From Elmis aenea (Eukaryota; Arthropoda; Insecta; Coleoptera; Elmidae), in contig OX393580.1 in assembly GCA_947652605.1 (NCBI GenBank), forward strand, positions 18,744,159 through 18,808,158: DNA of 64,000 nt, in the 5' to 3' direction. The notes beneath the pieces are model-generated. The model worked only from the letters and a program-made list of their open reading frames with translations, had not been told where the DNA came from and searched no databases. A program made the translations under genes and the position numbers. Of the stretch, positions 1 to 13,481 are shown in pieces. Numbering within the stretch: the first letter of the stretch is position 1; each line of letters begins with the position of its first letter.

Positions 1-591
1 CAATTATTTAAATAATTATTTATCTGCTGTTTTAAATTTATTGTCATTTCGTTATTTTATTAGACCTATAAAATGTTGTGTCACTTTTATTTATATTATA
101 ATTTTAAGTGTTTTTCAGAACATTCGCGATTTTATAGATTATTTATACAAATTTTCAAATTTCAACAAGTTTTTCGAAAGAAAAATGGTATGTTGGTTAC
201 CAATCTGAAAAGCTAATTTTTTTGTCTGTCTGATGGTGTAAAAATCCAATATGGCGGCCATAAGAAATAAAAAAGTTGACTATCGTAACTTGAAATCTAG
301 AAGGCTTAGAAATTTTCTGTTGACGTCATCAAACCCAGGACGGTCAAAAACATAAAGTTACCAAGTTTAAATGAAATAGCGTCAATGGTAGGGAAGATGG
401 TAATATTTTTCTAAAATCACATTTTTCAGTTTTTTTGTAATAAACCAAAAACGAATCAAAATATCCAGGATTTCTTTTCAGATTCTTAATCGCTATAAAA
501 ATGTGCAACTTTTCTCTAATTTAACCGACCTTCTATCTCTTACCGTTTCCAAGATAGCAATGGTGAGCATCGAAAAAAGCACCACCCTGTA
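1..591. mobile_element. Right end of a TACAGGG-type foldback element, cut by the window edge
   Basis: The sequence ends CACCACCCTGTA at 591, followed by TA. The 60 bases before it (TTACCGTTTCCAAGATAGC) resemble the right end of the foldback at 800-2250 (TTACCGTTTACAAGATCCC). No left partner is visible, so it may start before base 1. The interior to about 180 shows no coding sequence. Confidence 0.45.
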
Positions 592-799
592 TACATTTTT
601 GACTGTAAACAGTAAATTAACTTTGTAAATAATACACCGTTAACGAATTACCAAGAGAAATGAGGAACCTTAGCAGTTTTGTTTATTTGATTTTTTTTAA
701 ATTACTTTCGCGATGTAGCCTTAAGATACCTTTGTTAAATCTGATGTCGTTAAGATGTATCGACGGAGTTTAAACAACTTCTGTATGAATAACTATTTA

Positions 800-2250
800 T
801 GCAGGGTTCTCGTAAACGGTAAGAGTTACGACTTCGGTTAAATTAGGGCAAAGTTGTATATTCAGGTGCTTAATAATTTGACGCAAACAGAACTTATCTA
901 GCTCTTTTAGTTTTTGAGATATAGGGAAAAAAGTAAAAAAGTGGATTTTTGTTTTTCGCCCGTAACTTTTTCATTTGATGTCGAATTTCATCTCTGTAAT
1001 AACTTTATCATGGCCACTTTTTGCAAGGAATCAGAATTCCCAATTATATTTTCCGTGCGACGTTTCGTTTTTTTAAAACCATCATCAGGTCAATTTTTTC
1101 TTATGGACGCTATATCTGATTTTAACGCCAATTTGAAGAGCATTTTTCTTTGAATCTAAAAAATTGTTGTTAAAAATGGCAAAAATAAATATTTTATTTA
1201 AAACAAATCCTAATCGGCATGGTAAATAATTGTCTTTGTCCCTTTTTCCTTGGAAGCAGGTAAGTAAACCGCATGAAATTACTATTAGAGGGATTTAATT
1301 AAAAAAATAGGTATTAATAAATGTGTTAGGAATGCATTAACATTGTTCACTTATTAGCAAATATTTTTAGAATATTTTCTTCAGTTACGTAATAAATTTG
1401 TCTAAAATGTGTATTTAATACTTATTTAGCATACAATTATTTGTAACAAAATTTTCGTAAGCAAATAATGTAAGTGTTCATAGTTTACAGAAAACGTCCA
1501 GATATCTGTTTACGCTTTTTGTTTATTAGAAGTCATTAACGCAGATAAAAGGCATAACTTGTTACTTTTTGTTACAAATAATTGTATGCCAAATAAGGAT
1601 TAAATACACATTTTACAGAAATTTATCACGTAACAAGAAAATATTCTAAAAATATTTGCTAATAAGTGAACAATGTTAATGCATTCCTAAACTAACAGCT
1701 AACACATTTATTAATACCCATTTACTTACCTGCTTCCAAGAAAAAAGGGACAAAGACAATTATTTACCATGCCGATTAGGATTTGTTTTAAATAAAACAT
1801 TTGTTTTTGCCATTTTTAACAACAATTGTTTCAAAAAAGTCCCAAGTGTTATACATTATTGAATTCAGAAAAAAATGCTTTACAAATTGGCGTTAAAATC
1901 AGATATAGCGTCCATAAGAAAAAATTGACCTGATGATGGTTAAAAAAAAAAAACGAAACGTCGCACAAAAAATATAATTGGGGATTCTGATTCCTTGAAA
2001 AAAGTGGCCATGATAAAGTTATTACAGAAATGAAATTCGACATCAAATGAAAAAGTTACGGACAAAAAAACAAAAATCCACTTTTTTACTTTTTTCCCTA
2101 TATCTCAAAAACTAAAAGAGCTAGATAAGTTCTGTTTGCGTCAAATTATTGTGCACCTGAATATACAACTTTGCCCTAATTTAACTGAGGTCGTAACTCT
2201 TACCGTTTACAAGATCCCCATAGTGGCCCTCGAAAAACGAGAACCCTGTA
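800..2250. mobile_element. Foldback (long inverted repeat) element, copy 1
   Basis: The 1.45 kb stretch is almost one palindrome. The left arm (800 to about 1470) reappears inverted in the right arm (about 1560-2250). The left arm runs from GCAGGGTTCTCG and the right arm ends GAACCCTGTA. The left end lacks about 28 bases present in copy 2 (11109-12634). The left flank is TA; the right flank is CA. Short open frames in the arms are mirror images of each other and look non-coding. It has no transposase and is presumed non-autonomous. Confidence 0.85.
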
Positions 2251-5200
2251 CATATATAATCAAAATGCTAAAAAGCTACAACTATTAAAATAATACCTAG
2301 GTTGTTTATAATAGTTGGTCGTTTTTGCTTTGCATTAAACATTAATACATTAATTTTTCTTGGAAGAAATGCTTCATGGGCTACATTATTTGCCCAAAAT
2401 TTATTGTTTTAACGTTCCAGTCATCTTGTTTTGTGTACAGCAACAAAAATTAACGATGTGATTAATAATTAAATTATACATAAACGTTAGAATTAAACTG
2501 CTAAACGCACATCTTTTACTGATCGTTAGTATAATTCTAGTTTGTTCTTCCCTGATTGCTGAATTAAATCCGCATTACGGTACAAAGTCAACAACAAGCA
2601 ATTAGCACCAATGGTAATGATACAGTTCGAATCACAAATCCGGAACATGCATTTTTAATGGCTCTAACTCATTATATTCAAAATAACCATTACCACAAAA
2701 CAACTGCCGCATACCAAAAAAGTTTTATAATGACATAATAATGTACTAGGATATTTCACACTAACTAGACGCAGCTCTTTTGTAAATTATGGAAATGTAA
2801 ACGAATCAAAAATATACAGGATGTGCCAGTATAACCCTTCCCAACTTCAAGAGTGTCTTCCTCAAGTAATCTTAGGTGAAAAAAGTGGTAACACCACATG
2901 CCCAATTCAAAACAGTTACAGTGTTATGGAGCAACGAAGCAAAAGGCACTGTTGTAAAAAAAAATTGTGTTTTATTTGCTTGTATTACGTAAAACAACTC
3001 TTAAGCTCCAACGATCTTAGAAATAGCGTTAGTTATATTGCACGGATTTTAATAAACTTAAGTTCTGTACATTATCAGAAATCTGATGAGCAAGAACGAT
3101 TACCAGCCTACGAGATCATGCTTCAATAAAAAAAAATAAGCTTATGTTCTGGTACGGTATAGGTTAAAACATCTTGTCGATATATGAGGTAGTAGGACGA
3201 TACTTACTTAACACAACAATTAAAAAGGAACCTTTATGATTTTTATCTCACATTCACATTAGCAATTATAAGTTACACACGTATTATTTATTATGGAATT
3301 GTTGCTACGGCTTAAATTGATTTTGTAATGTTACTAATCAATGATTTAATGCACTTTATAGCATTTAATTTTGCACATTCTAATTTTCTTTTAACAACCT
3401 TGAGTTTAAGAACAATGAAATTATAAGACTGATTTTTATGTGGTACAACTACATACCAATTATTGTTTTAATTCCATGACGAATTGTGTAAATAAACATG
3501 TGATAAAAAAATTGAGATGAGAAATTTTCTTCGGATATTTGGTTGGGTATCGGTTTTGGCGAATAGCAAATTTTACGCGTGGAATATAGAACTTGCAGCC
3601 TACTGCTGTGTGGAAGAAAAGATAATTTACCCAAGGATTTAAATATAAAAAAATTCGTTGTTGCACGCTTGCAGCGTTTTCAAAATAACTCGAAATAACA
3701 AGTGTAACTATTTTAAAGCCTGTATACGCGATTTAATAATTTTTAAATCAGTAAAGAACGGCGCTAAAAATAAAATAAATAAGAAATTGCAAAGCAGTCG
3801 ATCGTAAAAACATTCAATTTTTCTCTTTTTATAACCCTACTCGCTCTGTAGTGTCGTTTTGGTTCGGTACAAGCATCTTACCTTAAATTTCGATGGCCGA
3901 TCGTAAAATGGGTCTGTTTCTTTATGCAACTTTATTTATCGTCTGTCTCCTAAGAGATTTCAGCTAGAAGATTACAGTTTGTTTCAGGAATCGAATATTC
4001 TGATCGTTTTTCAACAAGATATCGATTGCGTAACGAAATTGGTAACATTTTTATAATCCCGACGATAGTGGAAGACCTATTCTATTAAATTTTATTTAAC
4101 AAACTATAAAAAAAACAATTCCGCTCCTCTATTTTATCAAAATATTAGTATTTCCGACTTTATTTCAAGAATAACTCATTTTGGCGATTGGACGAGATGA
4201 AGTTTGTCATGGAGATTACTGGATTTTAGAAAAATTGATTTGCTAGGGGAGCAATAATAATTTAGCCTTGTATTACATCCAAAACAGCTTGAAAATTAAA
4301 TGTTTAATTATATTATTGGTCGTTTGTAAGATCGATAAAGGGATAAAGCATTTTCATGGAGTAAAATCGTGAAAACATTTCGTAGCCTGGTTTTCTGTTT
4401 TGCAGAAGTTGTAAAAGTATTTTAAAGCAATAAAAATTTGCAGCTACCTGGCTTCCTTATTTACGTTTCCTTTTTATTCCACAATATTTAATTCCAATAT
4501 GTTTTACTTACTGACAGCTATTTTTATTTCTTCTAACAATGTTACTTAATGTAAGACAACGTGAGCAATTAATTTTGTACGTAAAAACTGAAGTGAAGAA
4601 GTTCATATCCAGACTTCGTTTCCAGAGCAATAATTTTGAAAATGCAGTAAAATAGTGGAATTTATTTTTCGTAAGTTCTCAATAAACTTTTGTGAAATGC
4701 ACTTGTGAAATATATTTCATTATTAATGGTCCAGTTACGAGCAGAAATATCGTTCTTTAATTTTAAACTAGTTTTATAAGGATCGATTTTAACAATTTAT
4801 ACACGAAAAATTTTATTATCGAACAAATATTATACGCAGTTATCAAAAAGTTATGAAAAATTTTATTAAAACTTAAAGATGTAGTTTAATATACGTAAAA
4901 TGAACATACCTTGAAAATGTTATTAAAAAGTATTTTATATTTTTGTGATTCACTTTATCCTTTTAAAAATCAAGAATAATTTTACTGTGAAAAGCTACTT
5001 GCGCTAAGTACGGACAGAAAAATTTAGGAATTTTAATAAAACTTAAAAGATAGTTTCATATATGTATATATGTAAAGTGAACATGCGCTGTGAATTTCAC
5101 TCAAGCAACTTTTTTATTTTTTAGTTATTAACTTTAAACTTTCAATAATCAAGGAAAATTTTGCTGACGTAACCGTTGGTGGTAGTTTACTGTACGGTTC

Positions 5201-8200
5201 TTTATTTCCAAAAAAAGGATGTTAATTTTAATTTACCATTACGACGGTTTTTGACATTTTAGGTACAAACTTTGGACAAAAGATTTATTGGTTTATCACT
5301 TAACGCTAGTGACAACCTTATTTTGACTTGCTGTATGGATTGTTCCAAATATTTTTGTTATATAAAATTGTGTCAACGTTTGGTTCCTGTATCCAATTTC
5401 ACACGATATGGCCTAAAATGTGTTCGCTGTCACGAGTTTGTCACTTATGCCGTTAAGAATAAATTTGATATTAATTATGAAAAGTTATCAACCCTTAATA
5501 GACTACTACTCAGCAACCTTGACATTGGCCGTGCCTTACAGGGGTGAGTCCAACCCTTCTATATCGAGTCGCCCCCTATGATGCAACGACAAACCATGCG
5601 CAATCCATTCCCGCTCACGGATCACATGCATTTACTCCATCGATTTACCATTGGGATATTCCATCAGATGTTACCATGTGCGCGTCATTTCTCGGTTTCG
5701 GCGAAGGAAAAAAAAAATTGAAACTTTTCGCATTTGTTTCAGAATTGCCCGTCGCGTCTTTTCAATTGAAACCGGAAATTGATTTTCAGCAGCTTCGGTC
5801 CCCGTTTATCTCATTTCCTAATTGACTTGAAATATAATTAGGATTTTGAAGCCCCTTTCGATTTCATGGCCGACTGCGTAGGAAACCCATCGAGAATTTG
5901 AATATTAGGTTTCGCACATTTTAACTGTCAATCTGTGATTAATTCGCCGTTAGAGTTCCGTTCCATAGCGGTTCGCACTTCTTTCTGTGCGTATTTTAAA
6001 CAGGTCACAACTTTATGAGGAATTGAGTTTTCGAACGAGCGTTTGAGTCGTTACGAAAAGGCAAACTTATAATTTGCGATCTTTTAACTGTTGGCACATC
6101 ACGACAGCACGCAAATTTCTTTTTATTTCATTGTTACAACCTTTATAAAGATGAATTTCGTTTACGTTTTTCTTAAATTCGCGAATGGACTAACTATGAA
6201 AATATTCCAATTTCTTTTTATGATATTTTCACAATAGCATTTGGTTGTAAGTACCCTATACGTATTCAAATACATATTTTAACGACCTATATAAACAAGT
6301 TTTATGGCCTTTCTTTATAATTTACAAGAATACATAAAAAAAATTAAAACAGCATACATAGCTATCGCAAATTTGAATACGTTGCGGTAAACCGACATAT
6401 TTATGGCAAAAATTTGTACCTATCTAAGTAATTTTTTTTTGGTGTATGTAATAATTCTTTTGCGAATTATAATATAAATCGAAATTGGTAAAATTAAGCT
6501 ATTCGGGTGAAAAATATAAATGTTTTGTAGAGCTGCTGTGTTTTATAACGTATTTGAACCATAAAATATAGTTAACTTTAAGCTCAGTATTACTGTGGAT
6601 AAATCTAGGACCTTAAAACTTTTGACCGAAGAAGTATGGGCTCTATATAAAAATGGTTGGCGTTTTCAGGGACTTTATTGTAATTTATAACGGTTTTCCA
6701 CTTTAGACAGTCGATGTTTGCTAGTTAAAATTGTATTTGCTTCATTCCTATAAAATATATCGCAGCAAGCCTCACAAAATATTTGCCATGATAGATAGAG
6801 CATTTCAGCTGTTAGTTGTATAAAACCTGGATATTCCTCACACAGCACCCAGGCAGGGCGTTAAATTCGTTTTATATTATGATCGTTTTGTGAGTCTAAC
6901 ACACAGCAGTCATTAACTTGATATTATAAAACCATTAACAACTGTTGCAGACTTAAAAACATGTTTTCCCGGAACATGTGTATAACTTTATACATGCATA
7001 TTTAATACCTGTAAAAGCATGAGGGTGTTTTGTTTGAAATAATTTGCTGTTAATGTTTGGTTTTTCTCAACCAACCCCACAAGTTTGAAGTTTATCGTTT
7101 TTTGGAGTCGTTATTTTCGTAATCTAATATTGAAGCTCAATACGGTTTTGTTTATAATAAAACGCCAATGCTTCGAGTTTTATGCAAAGACAAACGATTG
7201 TCGTCCACAATTCGTAACTGTTTTACTTCGTAGTTGAGTCTTAAGCCCGTGTGACACGGTGTGAATTGCTGTATTAAATTTAATACAAAATACCTTGTAA
7301 TGTTTTTCTTGTACAGATTTTAGAACAGAATTCCATTCGTTTGAAACTGTGTGTGACACTGATACAATTTTATGTACAAGTTACTGCCCATGCCCATGCG
7401 CCTAAACAGTATAAACACAGATATGCACTCCCTCTTAAAACAAGGCATTTATCCCTGTAATTGCCATTTTAAACAATAACAACATCCTGCTTCGGTTTAC
7501 GAAGAATTAACTGTTAACAGGAATTTCTATTGTTTATGTTTCCTTTAGTTGCATATGTTCAAAATCAGCTGTTAGTCGCCATTATTCACGAACTGAATGC
7601 GCATCTGTAAATACATATATGGCTCAACCACTATTTTTACACCACAAAAATATGGTAAGCCTATTTGAACTACCCCGTATATTTTTCTGTGAAACGAGCA
7701 TAACTGGATGTTGCTGACCGATTTAATATCAATATATACAAGTTATGAAATATAAAATTTTATATCATTATTGCAGTTTTAAATTTTATCGTATAAGTTT
7801 ACGAAGCAAGAGGCAGGATAAAAACATCGTAAAAGTTAAAGGGATTTTAGATTCGACCCTTTTCGTCTCGCAGCCACGTGCTCTGCTTTGACGCCAATTC
7901 AGTAAATTTATTTCGCAAAAAAGCGTAAAATATTTGTTTTGACTTGATATTTCTAAAAAAAATTTCCAGGAAATACTTTTCTTCAAAAAAAACACAGCTT
8001 TAATTCCATATTCAACTTGCTCGTTTCGTATTTATTAACTCGTACCGTAAAAAAGCGACTGTACTTCTTAACTGCACTATCATTAAATCTTCCTTTGATG
8101 TATACACGTTTCCTCGACTCATACACTGGGCTTCAAAACTGAAAGACCCGTTAGTCAATGACAAAAACGGCTTCTAAATGCCGTATCAAACTTCAGAAAT

Positions 8201-8540
8201 TAATTTCGGAGAGACAAGTCCGCGCTTTTGTAGTCATTTATATAGAAAGGACGTCGAGGTTCTAAAATATTCGCCTGAATTATGGCGAAAGACTACGAAG
8301 TATATTAAAATGTTCTTTTAAAATAGTATGAAATACGCCAACACTAGTTAATTACGCTTAGTACATCTTTTAAGAGTTAGGTTTTGTACTTTTTTGTGTT
8401 CAAAATGGCCCAAAAACAGGGTATTTTATATTTTTGCATTAATTTTTAAATTAAATTTTCCTTTCTGTAATTTTCGGTAGAAGCTTTACACTATTACAAA
8501 ACATTTCAAACTATTACTGTTGGATTTAAAACAACTTTAA
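2251..8540. other. AT-rich intronic or intergenic DNA
   Basis: No convincing gene was seen in these 6.3 kb. An orphan element end, TACAGGATGTGCC, lies at 2815 without a visible partner. At 7244-7400 the sequence GCCCGTGTGACACGG and a loose inverted echo (GTGTGTGACACTG) may be a decayed MITE. Short open frames at 5272-5825 have no recognisable protein motif or splice context. Confidence 0.4.
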
Positions 8541-9153
8541 CCCTTTCCCACGGATATTAATTGGGCAGTTAAATGTACAAATCAGTTTTTTTTGCTGCTC
8601 TTATTATCATCTGTTGCAAGAGTTCCTTTCTAAAGTGGAGCTATGTGTATTTGCTCCTCTATTTGTTACATCAAATTTCGTAAAATTATTATGATGCAAA
8701 TATTTATGACAAAACCAAAAACATGCTTCCATCAAATTTTGGAAAGTCTTCCTACACAATAGTAGGTACATCCTCGCTTGGTCTGTGTTATTATATCCTC
8801 TCATCACTACTATTATAATATTTTCTAAATCCTCTTCCTTATCAGTATCATAACCAGAAATCAAAAATTCACTCTCACTTCCATTTTCATGTTTTTTTTT
8901 CCGTATTATTCAAGGTCATCAACATCTCCACGACGCACCATGTTTGTTAGTGGTCAGGCAAAAACACTTTTTTAATTTAAAAGTGTAGTTTCTAAGCGCC
9001 GTAAGCAACTTTATTTACTAAAGAAAAGCTTCCTGTATTCAGAAATGTCAAATAATTGCAGAAAACATTAAAATATAGCGCACAATAACATAATAAAAGG
9101 CGGGAAGAACATTCGAAAGTGGAACGCTGTACTACGCAATCCGTGGGAAAGGG
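8541..9153. mobile_element. piggyBac-type non-autonomous element with TTAA duplication
   Basis: The terminal inverted repeats are CCCTTTCCCACGGAT at 8541 and ATCCGTGGGAAAGGG ending at 9153. They are flanked by TTAA at 8537-8540 and TTAA at 9154-9157. A TTAA target duplication with ends starting CCYTTT is diagnostic of the piggyBac superfamily. The 613-bp length is far too short for a transposase of about 600 residues. It is followed within 50 bases by a LINE fragment. Confidence 0.88.
8607..8960 (-). pseudogene. Possible remnant of a piggyBac transposase N-terminus
   Basis: On the minus strand the element holds an 85-codon open stretch (8864-8607) containing GYDTDKEEDLEN. An acidic stretch with SESEF lies just upstream, interrupted by at least one stop and a frameshift. 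Acidic N-termini are usual in piggyBac transposases, and the position inside piggyBac-type ends agrees. No DDD catalytic domain remains. The assignment rests mainly on context. Confidence 0.35.
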
Positions 9154-9194
9154 TTAAGGGCTTTCTCTCCAGCCATCCTACGATCATCATAACA

Positions 9195-9957
9195 TATTGA
9201 AAAGGCATAGCATGTACTACCGAATAAAATAATTTAGGAAAGTAAAGAAACTACAAAGAAGCCTATTGGGGATGGAATGAACTGAAAGCAATATCTTTAA
9301 CAACACTTGCCTTTGCAGATTATGTGGCGCTATTAGCTAATAACGAAAAGAATTTGCAACATAATCTGGGGGTATGGGCAGATACAATATGAGCATAAAT
9401 ATTAAAAAGACAAAGACTATAGTTATAACGAAGAATCATGTAACGGTTTCAATCATGCTAGACCAAGCAAGGATGGAGCAGGTATCAAAATTTAAATATT
9501 ATGAACGATAATTGCAGAGAACGGTAAATTGGAAGAGCTGAATAACAGAATAGCTGCAACGATAAAATTTTATCAGGCCACTAATAAATGCTTGATAAGT
9601 AAGAAGGAAATCTCAAAAGAAACTTAGACGCGAGTATTTAATGCCGTGTACGTGCCCATACTCACGTACAGTTCAGAAACTTGGCTAGTAATAAGAAAGC
9701 AAAAACAAAGGGATACAGACCCAGGAGATAAGATTTTTAAGAAGAATAGAAGGATGCAGATTAATTGATAAGATAAGCAACGAGAAAATCAGAAGGAAGC
9801 CTAGGAATGAAAGACAAAAAAAAAGAGACACACAAATTAAGATGGCATGTCAGAAAGCAGGTATGCAAAAACTGGGTGAAAAACGAAGTTTGAGGGAAAA
9901 CAAAGTAGAGGAGGACCAAGAACTAAATGGGATGATGCACCAGTTATAGTTTTATGA
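9195..9957 (+). pseudogene. LINE (non-LTR retrotransposon) fragment, reverse transcriptase core to C-terminus
   Basis: Translation of broken frames gives the RT catalytic box as LAFADYVALLANNEKNLQ, in which the second Asp of FADD is now Tyr. This is followed by VWADTI, then stop, then SINIKKTKTIV. Further on come the typical C-terminal LINE motifs: a YVPILTYSSETW block and a GGPRTKWDDAP tail. At least three stops or frameshifts are present. The 5' end with endonuclease and early RT motifs is missing, as expected for 5'-truncated insertion. It looks RTE/CR1-like, but the clade is not settled. Confidence 0.75.
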
Positions 9958-10333
9958 TTTACAATTTCTTATCCAAAACTTTCAAGGGTTAAAATAAGCA
10001 AATTTTTGAAGTAACTGAAACCTAATTCTAGGCGAAAAGCAATGTAGTCGGCTATTAAACAATAGTTTATAGTCGTACAATATCACAGTTAACTTAACAA
10101 TCGTTTAAATAACAACATTAATTAACATTCTTTTGATAGCGCTATTGCATTTTGTGTTCAATGTTCAACTGTTATGAAAGAAAAATTAAATAATAATGCC
10201 GTTGTTAGGCAGCACAGAGATGTAAAAAGCACTCGGAATAATTTTTTAAAATTATATCACCACTCGTAATTTTTTTATTATTCTCTAGCTAGAGATATAA
10301 AAAATAATTACAAAGATCTACATTAGTATTTGT
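9958..10333. other. Short gene-free stretch
   Basis: AT-rich sequence between the LINE fragment and a hAT element. Nothing recognisable apart from the target duplication GTATTTGT at 10326-10333. Confidence 0.4.
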
Positions 10334-10928
10334 CAGGGGTGGCCAACCTGCGGCTCGCGAGCCACATGCGGCTCTTTGAAGGATTATTTGTGGCTCTCGA
10401 TAAATGTACCCGAGTTCCCTTTTCATTTTTGTGCTATTATATTTTAAAAAATTATTATCGTTCCGTATGTGTTTCAAAATGTCTTTTAAATTACTGACAA
10501 CAAATATAAAAGACTAAGTGCAACGTTGTAACAAATTTCATTTCCGTCCAAGTTAAGAATGATATGACTCATCGAAAACTGCGCGAACGAACATAAACAG
10601 TGGCGTAATCGTCCGTAATCGACCGACTCCAGACCGATTTTGACCGATCAGTATTAACTAACCAGCATCTCAAAGAATTACTGAGAAGTGCTGTCACCAA
10701 TTATTCACCAAATTTTAAAAAATAATTATCAAGAGAAGTGAAATAAATGTGTTTAATTTTTAATATTTAAATTCAATACACATGTTTTCAATAAATATAA
10801 TTTCTGTAAAAAAAAAAAAATTCAATACCTTTTTTGCATACCTTTTAAATACGTATTTAATTGCGGCTCGCGAAAAATTTCAAATTTTGAAAAATGGCTC
10901 GGACTATCAAGGAGCTTGGCCACCCCTG
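10334..10928. mobile_element. hAT non-autonomous element (CAGGGGTGGCCAA ends)
   Basis: It begins CAGGGGTGGCCAACCTGC and ends TTGGCCACCCCTG. Flanks GTATTTGT (10326-10333) and GTATATGT (10929-10936) match at 7 of 8 positions, which is the 8-bp duplication expected of hAT. GCGGCTCGCGAGCC near the left end is echoed by GCGGCTCGCGAAAA near the right end. No transposase remains in 595 bp. Confidence 0.88.
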
Positions 10929-11108
10929 GTATATGTTATACAACTCTAATACAAATATTTGGTTTTACCATTTTTAAAATATCTGTTCCGAGTTTTATTT
11001 TATAATATACGCAGGCACTTTAGCAGTGTGTTTATAATTTTGAAATTACAACCCAACCTTCATTTTACAATTTTTTTTTGATTATTTAATAGATAATAAA
11101 CAAACAAA

Positions 11109-12634
11109 TACAGGGTTCTCGTTTTACGCGGGCCACTATGGGGATCTCGTAAACGGTAAGAGTTACGACTTCGGTTAAATTGGGGCAAAGTTGTATATTC
11201 AGGTGCTTAATACTTTGACGCAAACAGAACCTATCTAGCTCTTTTAGTTTTTGAGATGTAGGGGAAAAAGTAAAAAAGTGGTTTTTTTGTTTTTTGCCCA
11301 TAACTTTTTCATTTGATGTCAAATTTCATTTTTGTAAAAACATTTTCATGGCCACTTTTTGCAAGGAATCAAATTCCTCAATTATATTTTCCGTGCGAAG
11401 TTTCGTTTTTTTAAAACCATCATCAGGTCAATTTTTTCTTATGGATGCTATATCTGATTTTAACGCCAATTTGTAGAGCATTTTATTCTGAATTCGACAA
11501 TGTATAACACTTGGCACTTTTTTGAAACAATTGTTGTTAAAAATGGCAAAAACAAATATTTTATTTAAAACAAATCCTAATCGGCATGGTAAATAAATAA
11601 TTGTCTTTGTACCTTTTTCCTTGGAAGAAGTTGAGTAAACCCTATGAAATTACTATTAAAGGGATTTAATTAAAAAAATAGGTATTAATAAATATGTTAG
11701 GAATGCATTAACATTGTTCACTTATTAGCAAATATTTTTAGAATATTTTCTTCGGTTAAGTAATAAATGTCTCTAAAATGTATATTTAATCCCTTATTTG
11801 ACATACAATTATTTGAAACAAAATGTTCGTAATCAAATAATATAAGTGTTCATAGTTTACAAAAAACGTCTAGAAATCTGTTTACGCTTTTTGCTTATTA
11901 GAAGTCATTAACGCAGATAAAAGGCATAACTCGTTATTTTTTGTTACAAATAATTAAATGCCAATTAAGGATTAAATACACATTTTAGAGAAATTTATTA
12001 CTTAACCGAAGAAAATATTCTAAAAATATTTGTTAATAAGTGAACAATGTTAATGCATTCTTAACATATTTATTAATACCTATTTTTTTAATTAGTAGTT
12101 TTATGCGGTTTACTTACCTGTTTCCAAGGAAAAAGGGACAAAGACAATTATTTACCATGCCGATTAGGATTTGTTTTAAATAAAATATTTGTTTTTGCCA
12201 TTTTTAACAACAATTGTTTCAAAAAAGTGTTAAGTGTTATAGATTGTCGAATTCAGAATAAAATGCTCTACAAATGGCCGTTAAAATCAGATATAGCATC
12301 CATAAGAAAAAATTGACCTGATGATGGTTTTAAAAAAACGAAACGTCGCACGAAAAATATAATTGCGGAATTTGATTCCTTGCAAAAAGTGGCCATGAAA
12401 ATGTTTTTACAAAAATGAAATTTGTCATCAAATGAAAAAGTTACGGGCAAAAAACAAAAACCCACTTTTTTACTTTTTTCCCTATATCTCAAAAACTAAA
12501 AGAGCTAGATAAGTTCTGTTTGCGTCAAATTATTGTGCACCTGAATATACAACTTTGCCCCAATTTAACCGAAGTCGTAACACTTACCGTTTACGAGATC
12601 CCCATAGTGGCCCGCGAAAAATGAGAACCCTGTA
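11109..12634. mobile_element. Foldback element, copy 2 (same family as 800-2250)
   Basis: The 1.53 kb near-palindrome begins TACAGGGTTCTCG and ends CGAGAACCCTGTA in family consensus (here TGAGAACCCTGTA), followed by TA. It shares long blocks with copy 1, including TTACGACTTCGGTTAAATT near the left end and its inverse near the right end. It keeps about 28 terminal bases (with GGGCCACTATGGGG) missing from the left end of copy 1, so it is closer to full length. No coding capacity is recognised. Confidence 0.87.
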
Positions 12635-12654
12635 TATATTTGTCCAAATCGCTA

Positions 12655-13045
12655 ATTGAAGTTGTGTCACTTATGGGTTGAAAGTTTGGGGAATGAACAA
12701 TTCAATAAAAAATAAAGTGAGATCAATAGAGAACCGTTTTTGGCGAAGATGTTGCGGTGTGACAATGCATGACCATGTAAGAAACGAAACAATCAGACAA
12801 AGAATGGAAATAAAAGATACACTAACACATACCGTGGAAAAGAAACAATTAATATGGTACGGCCACATGAAAAGAATGGAAAACGGAAGACTACCTAAAC
12901 AAATATATGAGTGGACCCAACGAGACGGAAACGAGGAAGACCAAGAACGCGCAGGAAAGATAAAATAGAGACGGCGATGAAAAAAAGAGACCTTGAAGAA
13001 GATTCTTGGCAAAACAAAGAAAATGGCAATTAGGATGTGACAAAC
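12655..13045 (+). pseudogene. LINE 3' end: C-terminal domain of a reverse transcriptase
   Basis: An open frame at 12678-12968 reads through FWRRCCGVTMHDHVRNETI, then KKQLIWYGHMKRMENGRL, then PKQIYEW. This is the familiar C-terminal block of insect LINE polymerases. After about 12940 the frame shifts. The rest is readable in another frame as IETAMKKRDLEEDSWQN, then a WQLGC-like end. Everything upstream is missing, cut by the foldback element that ends at 12634. It is a decayed copy and not a host gene. Confidence 0.8.
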
Positions 13046-13481
13046 GGCCACAGGCTGTCACTATATGTAATATATTCTATTTCTTGTTACTTAAAGTGCA
13101 AAAATTAAATTAACCAGACTGCAGTTGATGAAGATACGAAGTCTTAAAAGTGGTTTTGCATTTAGACTAGAAATACTTTAAAAAAGCGATTTTTAATCGA
13201 GTTTACCTATATTAATATTGCTCATTTTGTTAAGCCAATCACAAAACACGTAACAGCTATTTTAAAATCGTTATTGACACTTTTTTTCGATTGGAAAATG
13301 GTAAAAAACTGAACTACTGAATTCAAAAATCTTTTACAAGAAAACTATTAATATTTATTGCTGTTTGACTTTTGCCACAATTATAAAAAACCTTTTGATG
13401 TATTTCTTGTGCTATTAAATCATAGTTTAAAATAGCCTTGTTCTTATTGTCATGGCATTTACGATTTTTTTAACGCGATAT
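13046..13481. other. Gene-free stretch before the LTR element
   Basis: AT-rich; nothing recognised. It ends in ATAT (13478-13481), the 4-bp target duplication of the LTR element. Confidence 0.4.

Noticed and set aside
914..2046. Open frames in both arms of the foldback element, giving similar proteins on opposite strands
   Set aside because: They are the same arm sequence read from each side and recur in the second copy at 11294-12492. The codon content follows the AT-rich repeat and no protein motif is present.
5272..5825. Two adjacent open frames of about 90 codons on the plus strand
   Set aside because: No motif, no splice or start context, and they overlap by only four bases with no sign of a joint protein.
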